Source of the DNA: Bacteroidota bacterium
GTDB taxonomy: Bacteria > Bacteroidota > Ignavibacteria > Ignavibacteriales > Ignavibacteriaceae
Direction of reading: 5' to 3'
Length of the DNA: 5,083 nt
NCBI GenBank assembly: GCA_021778375.1
Contig: JAJYCM010000211.1
Span: 1-5,083, forward strand
The notes beneath the pieces were generated by a model. It was not told the origin of the DNA and did not search any database. It saw nothing but the letters and a program-made list of their open reading frames with translations. This document shows positions 1 to 5,083 of the stretch, one piece after another. Every line of letters starts with the position of its first letter. Within the stretch, counting starts at the first letter, position 1. Made by a program: the position numbers and the translations under genes.

Positions 1-1919
1 GTTCCATTGCTGCTTACCTGATCAATTTCAGTCCAAATGGAATCCGCTTGTTGTGTTATCCAAATTTTTCCGTTAGTATAAGCAGCATAAATAATATTTG
101 AATTTCCTTTTGCCACAGTCACTGCAGAGACATAACTGTAACCATCACCCGATAAATCAGGGCTTATTGAAGTCCAGTTTCCTGCGCCGTTGATGGTTCT
201 GTAGATTTTATAAGTACCGGCAACAAGTATTTGTGAATTGTTCGGATCCATCGAAACGGGAGTAATAAATAATGTCCTATCTGTAGTTTCATGACTACTT
301 GAATTAATAGGAATTCCTGTTTGGGCATAGCTAAAGCCAATTCCCGCCTTTATAGACTTTAGAAAAGTGAAATTTGGACGTTCCACATAGACATTATTGG
401 GATTAGAAAAGTCGACATTAACATCACCGCCGTCTCCTCCCATAATTTTACTCCATTGACCATTAGAAGACATAAGTGTATAATTATCCTGTGCTCCTCC
501 GTAATAAGTAGCTCCTGTGGGAGCAACAGCGCCGGAGTAGAATTGGGTAATAGCTAAATTGTTATTCATACCCGTCCAAGTTTTACCTCTATCAGTAGAT
601 TTATATATACCGCCATCGCAGCCAAGATAAATTATATTATGATTCGAAGGAGCAAAAACTAATGTATGAATATCCGCATGGACACTGGGCAGCGAACTCT
701 GTGAGGCATAGGCATTTGATATTTGAGTCCAATTTATTCCATAGTTTAAGGATTTCCATGTATCAATTCCGGCAACGTATATAGTACCGGCATTATCTGG
801 GTCAACAGTCATAGCATTATTGTACCAACCTTGATTAGCGGTGTAAGAAGGCGTTCCTTCGGAGTTTGGGCCGGGAACTATTTTTGTGCTCCATGTATTG
901 CCCCCGTCGTTGGTAACGCACAATGAGTCAATCTCGTTAGAGTTAAGATTCATAAACGAAGCATAAACTGTTAACGGGTCTGTGGGTGATGAGGCAAGTT
1001 CTATTCTGCCGTTTGCTAATTTCTGATAGTTAAATTGGAAGGTACTTCCTCCATCGTTACTTCGCCAAATTTGAGACTGTAGAAATAATCCAAAAGAAGC
1101 AAATATGGTTGTGGGGCTTGTATAACTAATAACAACATCAGCACAGCTACCCATATTTCCAGTCTGCCCATAATTAGAAGGAAGTACGTTAGTAAAAGAA
1201 TTTCCGCCGTCGGTTGATTTGAATAAGCCGTATAGAGTAGCCGCATAAAGAGCGCCGTTAGTGCTGTCGATAGCAAGCCTATTTACATAATAAAAATTAG
1301 TATTGTTAGTAGAAGGAAGTTGAGACCATGTAATTCCGGCATCGGTAGTTTTAAAAATACCTGCTCCTTGCATTTCGTCGTAGTTGTTAAAACCCTCGCC
1401 GGTTCCAGCGTAAATAATGTTTGGGTCTTTGGGATCCATAACCATTGAACAGACAGCAAGGTTAGCCATTTGATCATCGAGAGCAAACCAGGAGCTGCCT
1501 CCGTTAGTAGTTTTCCAAATACCGCCGCTTACCGAACCGATGTAAACGGTATTGGGATCTGTTGGACTGACTACAATTGCTCTGACTCTCCCGCCGATAT
1601 TTCCGGGACCTAATGATGTCCAGGTTAAAGATTGAGTTGTTTTAGCCATTGCATTAGGTTGGTTAAAGGAGGCAATGTGTTTATAAGCTTTATTTCTCCA
1701 ATCATTAGGAATATAACCAAGAGGAAATGCACGCTGGTCATAATACCATTTTGCGGCTTCGGCAGCATAGCCGGTTTCAAGTTCCTCATTATCTTTTATG
1801 TTGCCGTTTGAACCTTCGTCGTTTTCACTCTGTGGTTTGTTATTGGTATGAGTGAAAAGTAAAAACGCTATTACTAATGCAGCAAGCGGAAAAGCAATAT
1901 GTAGAATCCTTTTAGTCAT
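1..1919 (-). CDS. Secreted Asp-box (BNR/VPS10-like) beta-propeller protein, C-terminus outside window
   Basis: An open frame of 639 codons runs from ATG at 1919 to the window edge with no stop, so the gene is partial at its 3' end. The start is supported by AGGA five bases upstream and by an N-terminal export signal: K3/R4 followed by a hydrophobic stretch at about residues 8-23. No clear signal peptidase site is visible, so a membrane anchor is possible. After a linker, a conserved opening appears (SLGPGNIGGRVRAI, 102-115). Asp-box motifs then recur: TTNGGSSW 137-144, TTDAGITW 191-198, STDGGNSF 235-242, SNDGGSTF 287-294, TNDGGNTW 336-343, STDRGKTW 441-448, with degenerate copies at 390-397 and 575-582. 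These alternate with strands such as DPNTVYIGS, as expected of propeller blades. GGAQDN (474-479) and GGDGGDV (494-500) are typical of sortilin-like BNR proteins of Bacteroidota and relatives. Such proteins are often annotated as glycosyl hydrolases, but I see no proof of sialidase activity. In this family the missing C-terminus often carries a type IX secretion sorting domain; that is inference here. Role: probably a cell-surface or secreted binding or hydrolytic protein. Confidence 0.9.
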   Translation of the reverse strand, partial: MTKRILHIAFPLAALVIAFLLFTHTNNKPQSENDEGSNGNIKDNEELETGYAAEAAKWYYDQRAFPLGYIPNDWRNKAYKHIASFNQPNAMAKTTQSLTWTSLGPGNIGGRVRAIVVSPTDPNTVYIGSVSGGIWKTTNGGSSWFALDDQMANLAVCSMVMDPKDPNIIYAGTGEGFNNYDEMQGAGIFKTTDAGITWSQLPSTNNTNFYYVNRLAIDSTNGALYAATLYGLFKSTDGGNSFTNVLPSNYGQTGNMGSCADVVISYTSPTTIFASFGLFLQSQIWRSNDGGSTFQFNYQKLANGRIELASSPTDPLTVYASFMNLNSNEIDSLCVTNDGGNTWSTKIVPGPNSEGTPSYTANQGWYNNAMTVDPDNAGTIYVAGIDTWKSLNYGINWTQISNAYASQSSLPSVHADIHTLVFAPSNHNIIYLGCDGGIYKSTDRGKTWTGMNNNLAITQFYSGAVAPTGATYYGGAQDNYTLMSSNGQWSKIMGGDGGDVNVDFSNPNNVYVERPNFTFLKSIKAGIGFSYAQTGIPINSSSHETTDRTLFITPVSMDPNNSQILVAGTYKIYRTINGAGNWTSISPDLSGDGYSYVSAVTVAKGNSNIIYAAYTNGKIWITQQADSIWTEIDQVSSNG

Positions 1920-1924
1920 GTTAG

Positions 1925-1928
1925 TCCT
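1925..1928 (-). promoter_or_regulatory. Ribosome binding site of the beta-propeller gene
   Basis: AGGA on the minus strand lies five bases before the ATG at 1919. It fixes the start of the beta-propeller gene. A weak A/T-only inverted repeat (ATTTTT 1930-1935 with AAAAAT 1942-1947) sits just upstream in the leader; it is too weak to call a terminator. Confidence 0.6.
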
Positions 1929-1973
1929 AATTTTTTGTATTAAAAATCTCATGTTCCGTTTTCAGGCAAGTTG

Positions 1974-2029
1974 GATTAGTGGCTCCTCCACTCCTCTACC
2001 ACTCCACTCCTCCACCACTCCTACTAATC
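1974..2029. repeat. Inverted-repeat-bracketed CCACTCC low-complexity element
   Basis: A perfect 7-bp inverted repeat, GATTAGT (1974-1980) and ACTAATC (2023-2029), brackets a 42-base tract that is almost purely C, T and A on the plus strand. Inside the tract CCACTCC occurs four times, starting at 1988, 1999, 2004 and 2015 (steps of 11, 5 and 11 bases), with CTCCTCCA-type variants between. On the minus strand, which is the sense strand of both flanking genes, this reads as repeated GGAGTGG/GGTGG. It occupies most of the 120-bp gap between the lipoprotein gene and the beta-propeller gene. It could be a small dispersed intergenic repeat, a simple-sequence expansion, or a transcript-level structure. 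The sequence alone does not decide between these. Confidence 0.6.
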
Positions 2030-2039
2030 ATAATGTGGA

Positions 2040-2495
2040 TTACTTAGTAGCCGGGGCGCTAAGAACACTACCAATAAACCATCCTTTAAGTTGAGTATAA
2101 AATATTACTGCCTTAAAAGTATCACCGGCTTTTAATTTTGCTAAGCCCAACAACCCTTCATTTTTTGGTGTGGGCATAATTTGTTTATTATCATCAAGTT
2201 GAAAACTTGGAGTCAAATTGTAGTCCGCACCTTCGAAAGCCATACTGTGGAAAGCGGGCGTGTTTTCGACTTTTAGTATATTTGCTTTTATCTGAAAATC
2301 TTCTTTGTCCTTAATATTTACTGAAGTTACAACTGCCGTTACCGTAGATTGATTAACCTGTATTGCCGCCGGAGCACTTGATATTGTTTTAGGAATGACA
2401 AACTTGTCCTGAATGGATTTATCCTTAGAAACATTCGAGGCACATGAAAAAAAGCTAAGGGAATAAGCTATTAAAATTAAGACTGAAATTTTCAT
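2040..2495 (-). CDS. Small lipoprotein of unknown function
   Basis: A complete 151-codon frame, ATG at 2495 and TAA at 2040-2042, preceded by AGGA nine bases upstream. The N-terminus is a lipoprotein signal: K2, a hydrophobic core VLILIAYSLSFF at 5-16, and S17-C18 as the likely acylated cysteine. The aromatic residues before it are a loose lipobox of the kind common in Bacteroidota. A polar linker (about 19-50) follows the cysteine. The mature domain (about 50-148) has short alternating hydrophobic strands: TVTAVVTSV, QIKANILKV, LKAGDTFKAVIFY, GWFIGSVL. The 'AGD-x-F' followed by a Gly-Trp strand suggests a small all-beta, OB-like barrel. That fold guess is mine, and I do not recognise the family. 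I infer that the protein is tethered to the cell envelope. It lies 120 bp upstream of the beta-propeller gene on the same strand, so the two could be co-expressed. Confidence 0.82.
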   Translation of the reverse strand: MKISVLILIAYSLSFFSCASNVSKDKSIQDKFVIPKTISSAPAAIQVNQSTVTAVVTSVNIKDKEDFQIKANILKVENTPAFHSMAFEGADYNLTPSFQLDDNKQIMPTPKNEGLLGLAKLKAGDTFKAVIFYTQLKGWFIGSVLSAPATK

Positions 2496-2504
2496 ATTAC
2501 GAAT

Positions 2505-2508
2505 TCCT
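2505..2508 (-). promoter_or_regulatory. Ribosome binding site of the lipoprotein gene
   Basis: AGGA on the minus strand stands nine bases before the ATG at 2495. It supports that start, as does the signal peptide beginning immediately after it. Confidence 0.5.
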
Positions 2509-2532
2509 GTAAAAATTCAATTATCTATAGAC

Positions 2533-2557
2533 TTTTATACTAAATTTAAGTAAAAAA
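2533..2557. repeat. Imperfect 25-bp palindrome, possible operator
   Basis: Centred on 2545, ten of twelve base pairs match. The inner core is TACTAAATTTAAGTA (2538-2552), flanked by TTTT and AAAA arms. It lies between the two divergent start codons, 38 bp from the lipoprotein start and 73 bp from the glnE start, where a dimeric regulator could act on either gene. In DNA this AT-rich such a match can arise by chance. Only the C-G pair (2540/2550) adds real specificity. Confidence 0.25.
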
Positions 2558-2629
2558 ATAATATTATCTATTCTAATTATTATCGTTAAATATTACTTTT
2601 AATTTAATAAAAATAAAAATTAAATAACT

Positions 2630-5083
2630 GTGGTAAAAGGCATAACCAAATATACGCTTTCTGAAGAATTCGTGGAAAAACTTGCAGCACAAACTGCCGG
2701 CTATCTTTCGACAGGGGACTTTGAAAAAGTTATGTCTCTGATAGAAGAAAAAATTACATTTTACTACTTTAGTTTTTCTTCAGAGTCTAACTTGTTAAGA
2801 ATTATTTCTTCACTTTACGACAAAGTAACCTTTCTTTTAGAATGCCTCAAATACCCTAATTACATCGATACGCTATTAGCCATCTCCGTAAACAGCAACT
2901 ACCTTACTGATATTATAGTCCGTAACCCTGAATATTTTTACCGGATATTAAATCCTGCAAATTTGAATTCAAAGTTAAAAGAAACACCGTTTGCAAAAGA
3001 GATAAATCAATCACTTCAATCTTACAATACATTTCCGGCAAAGCTAAATGCATTAAGATTTATAAAGCGAAAAGAAGTTTTGCGGATTGGGACAAAGGAT
3101 ATTTTGGGTATCTCAAGCTTAATTGACGTGACAGAAGAATTATCCACACTTGCCAAGGTAATTAGCGCTGAGTTATTTTCTCTCTGTTATAATGAAATAT
3201 TATCGCGGAATAACCTGAGAAAAGTTAAACAAAAATATTGTCTTTTCGCATTAGGGAAGCTCGGCGGCAACGAGCTAAACTACAGTTCCGATATTGATTT
3301 GATAGTCTTTTTTGATAAGAACTCTTTAATCAACGGGAGAAAATATTACAGTGAATTGTTAATTGAAGCGATATACCTTTTCATCGAAAGCGCCTCTTCA
3401 ATAACGGGGGCAGGCTACATTTATAGAGTTGACTTTAGACTTCGACCTGACGGAAGGAACTCACCCCTGTGCGGAGCGTTTGACGAATATTTATCTTACT
3501 ATGAAAGCCGCGGTGAAGATTGGGAAAGGCAAATGCTTATAAAATCAAGATTTATTGCCGGAAGCAAAATCTTGTATAGAAAATTTTCAGATTCATTATC
3601 TCACTTTATCTATCCAAATTCATTTTCTATTTCACCGACCGAACAAATTAAAAAGCTGAAGGCAAGTATTGAAAGAAATCTAAACGGCGATGAGAATATA
3701 AAGCTTGCTGCCGGAGGTATCAGAGATATTGAATTTTCAGTGCAAGCGCTTCAACTTCTTAACGGCGGAATAATAGACTCTCTTCGAACTGGAAATACGC
3801 TTGAAGCAATAAATAGACTGAAAGAAAATGCATTGCTTAGCGAAAACGAAAAGGAAGTCCTTAATGATGCATATTTCTTTTACAGGAAGATAGAACATTA
3901 TCTTCAGATGATGAACGATTCACAGACGCATACAATCCCATCCTCGGGTGAAATATTGGAAAAGCTTTGTGCATTCTTAGGATTTCAGGATCCTTCTCAT
4001 TTCAGAACTGAGGTTGCCTGGAAAAGAAAAGAGGTAATTAAGATTTATAATTCGATAATGGGGATTGATGTTGAGAAAAAGATGAAGTCCGAAATTTTAC
4101 CTCAATGGAATTTGTCAAATAAGATCCAGGCGGCAAAAGACTTTTCCTTTTTGCGGGAAGGGAAGGGATTATTAGGTCAAAAACAGTTTGATAAAAATGC
4201 TTCGACTTTGTTTGAAGCAATCGAACCAGAGTTAATAAAATACTTAGAGCGCGCAATAAATCCAGACCGGGCACTTCAGAACTTTGTCAGAGTTATTAGG
4301 TCGTCGAACCTTCCTTCAATCTGGTACAGAGAGCTAAACGATAAGTTGTTCTTTAATTCATTTTTAAGGTTATGCGAGTACTCTCAAAAAGCTATTGATC
4401 TTTTTGCTGAAGACGCGGAGCTTGGTGAATTTATAATGACAAGAAAAGTCTTCGATAAATTTTCCAGGGACGAATTAACAGGATTTTCGACAAAGAAGAT
4501 ATTGCTTATTCTTGCAGTACAATTTTCTTTGCAATTGATGACGGCATCCAAGCTATCGGAAATTCTTTCTGTTTTCATTCGAGATAAAATAAAAACCCTA
4601 ACGGAAAACAAATTTCGACGAATTCCCGAAAATGTGGACTACTTTATAGCAGCGATGGGAAGCCTTGGCTCAGGGGAAATGACTTTTTCATCGGATATCG
4701 ATTTAATCTTTATTGTTAAGGGCTCGACAAAAAATATAGAATTAGAGCGTACTTTCCAGCAGCTTCTATCAGATATAAAAAAAGAATTATTTTCCTTCGA
4801 TGTTGACTGCAGGCTAAGACCTGAAGGAAAAAGCAGTCAGCTTGTCTGGGATTTAATAAGCTACAAAAATTATTTGCTAAGCCGCGCCAGGACCTGGGAA
4901 CTTCAATCTCTTTGCAAATTGCATTTCATTTGCGGCAGCAAAAGTAACTTCACGTCTTTGGTTAAAACTGCGGCGGAGAGAATTGCAAAAGAAGATAAAG
5001 AAAAAATTAGAAAAGATATTATAGATATGAGGCGGAAGCTTTATCCAAAGGATATTTCTACCGTAACTAATGTTTTCAGCATT
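2630..5083 (+). CDS. glnE: Bifunctional glutamine synthetase adenylyltransferase/deadenylylase GlnE, C-terminus outside window
   Basis: An uninterrupted frame of 818 codons runs from GTG at 2630 to the window end. An in-frame TAA at 2621-2623 limits the start. The next in-frame starts, GTG 2672 and ATG 2732, would remove N-terminal sequence. No Shine-Dalgarno is visible. GlnE adenylylates a tyrosine of glutamine synthetase with ATP to switch it off, and removes AMP by phosphorolysis to switch it on, under PII control in the cytoplasm. Two nucleotidyltransferase halves are visible. The N-terminal (deadenylylating) half has GKLGGNELNYSSDID at 209-223, VDFRLRPDG at 267-275, an RGEDWERQ stretch, and AGGIRDIEF at 361-369. 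The segment DSQTHTIP (430-437) is typical of the family. The C-terminal (adenylylating) half has GSLGSGEMTFSSDID at 677-691 and VDCRLRPEGKS at 725-735. The metal-binding acids are present in both: D221/D223/D268 and D689/D691/D726. E. coli GlnE has 946 residues, so about 130 are missing, including the second GGI-x-DIEF region. No glnA or glnB is in view. Confidence 0.96.
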   Translation, partial: MVKGITKYTLSEEFVEKLAAQTAGYLSTGDFEKVMSLIEEKITFYYFSFSSESNLLRIISSLYDKVTFLLECLKYPNYIDTLLAISVNSNYLTDIIVRNPEYFYRILNPANLNSKLKETPFAKEINQSLQSYNTFPAKLNALRFIKRKEVLRIGTKDILGISSLIDVTEELSTLAKVISAELFSLCYNEILSRNNLRKVKQKYCLFALGKLGGNELNYSSDIDLIVFFDKNSLINGRKYYSELLIEAIYLFIESASSITGAGYIYRVDFRLRPDGRNSPLCGAFDEYLSYYESRGEDWERQMLIKSRFIAGSKILYRKFSDSLSHFIYPNSFSISPTEQIKKLKASIERNLNGDENIKLAAGGIRDIEFSVQALQLLNGGIIDSLRTGNTLEAINRLKENALLSENEKEVLNDAYFFYRKIEHYLQMMNDSQTHTIPSSGEILEKLCAFLGFQDPSHFRTEVAWKRKEVIKIYNSIMGIDVEKKMKSEILPQWNLSNKIQAAKDFSFLREGKGLLGQKQFDKNASTLFEAIEPELIKYLERAINPDRALQNFVRVIRSSNLPSIWYRELNDKLFFNSFLRLCEYSQKAIDLFAEDAELGEFIMTRKVFDKFSRDELTGFSTKKILLILAVQFSLQLMTASKLSEILSVFIRDKIKTLTENKFRRIPENVDYFIAAMGSLGSGEMTFSSDIDLIFIVKGSTKNIELERTFQQLLSDIKKELFSFDVDCRLRPEGKSSQLVWDLISYKNYLLSRARTWELQSLCKLHFICGSKSNFTSLVKTAAERIAKEDKEKIRKDIIDMRRKLYPKDISTVTNVFSI

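Larger units (their letters stand above)
2496..2629. promoter_or_regulatory. Divergent AT-rich intergenic promoter region
   Basis: This 134-bp gap separates the lipoprotein gene (leftward) from glnE (rightward), so promoters for both must lie here or, for glnE, within the adjacent coding sequence. It is nearly all A and T. I cannot place a convincing sigma70 -35/-10 pair or a full Bacteroidota TAnnTTTG box. The nearest match is TAAATTTA at 2541-2548, one base off, which reads almost the same on both strands. A 25-bp imperfect palindrome at 2533-2557 contains it. Confidence 0.4.

Noticed and set aside
1016..1486. Two short minus-strand open frames (1016-1276 and 1283-1486)
   Set aside because: They are out-of-frame shadows inside the propeller gene, whose own frame shows continuous Asp-box repeats through the same bases.
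1983..2022. CRISPR-like array
   Set aside because: The repeated unit is only seven bases, two copies overlap, and there are no unique spacers of the usual length.
2025..2042. Possible terminator hairpin TAATC/GATTA after the lipoprotein gene
   Set aside because: The stem is only five mostly A/T pairs with an 8-base loop, it overlaps the stop codon, and there is no following U-run on the minus strand.
1852..2094. Plus-strand 80-codon open frame across the intergenic gap
   Set aside because: It is antisense to the signal-peptide end of the propeller gene and the 3' end of the lipoprotein gene, and its middle is just the translated CCACTCC tract. No ribosome site or family resemblance.
4038..4611. 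Two minus-strand open frames (4038-4274 and 4384-4611)
   Set aside because: They are antisense to the well-supported glnE frame and show no recognisable domain or ribosome site.

Overview
The window looks like chromosomal DNA from an AT-rich, Gram-negative member of the Bacteroidota/Chlorobiota/Ignavibacteriota group. I infer this from three things: a large exported Asp-box (BNR, sortilin/VPS10-like) beta-propeller protein of the kind abundant in that group, a short lipoprotein with an aromatic-rich lipobox, and an A/T-rich intergenic region without a clear sigma70 promoter. The lineage call is an inference from gene style, not from a marker gene.

Layout: positions 1-1919 (minus strand) hold the first 639 codons of a large secreted beta-propeller protein whose C-terminus lies outside the window. 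Positions 1920-2039 are a short intergenic gap dominated by a compact low-complexity element: a pyrimidine-rich tract with four copies of CCACTCC, bracketed by a perfect 7-bp inverted repeat (GATTAGT/ACTAATC). Positions 2040-2495 (minus) encode a 151-residue lipoprotein of unknown function. Positions 2496-2629 are a very AT-rich divergent intergenic region. From 2630 to the window end (plus) runs an uninterrupted 818-codon frame opening with GTG. This is glnE, the bifunctional glutamine synthetase adenylyltransferase/deadenylylase, lacking roughly its last 130 residues because the window ends.

The two minus-strand genes point the same way with a 120-bp gap and may share a transcript, although the repeat element lies between them. 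Both have a clear AGGA Shine-Dalgarno. glnE is divergent from them, has no visible Shine-Dalgarno and starts with GTG. GlnE sets nitrogen assimilation by covalently modifying glutamine synthetase; nothing links it functionally to the envelope proteins beside it.

I did not find a clearly new biological system. The observations most worth a second look are the inverted-repeat-bracketed CCACTCC element, the asymmetric glycine loops of the two GlnE nucleotidyltransferase halves, and the unidentified lipoprotein.
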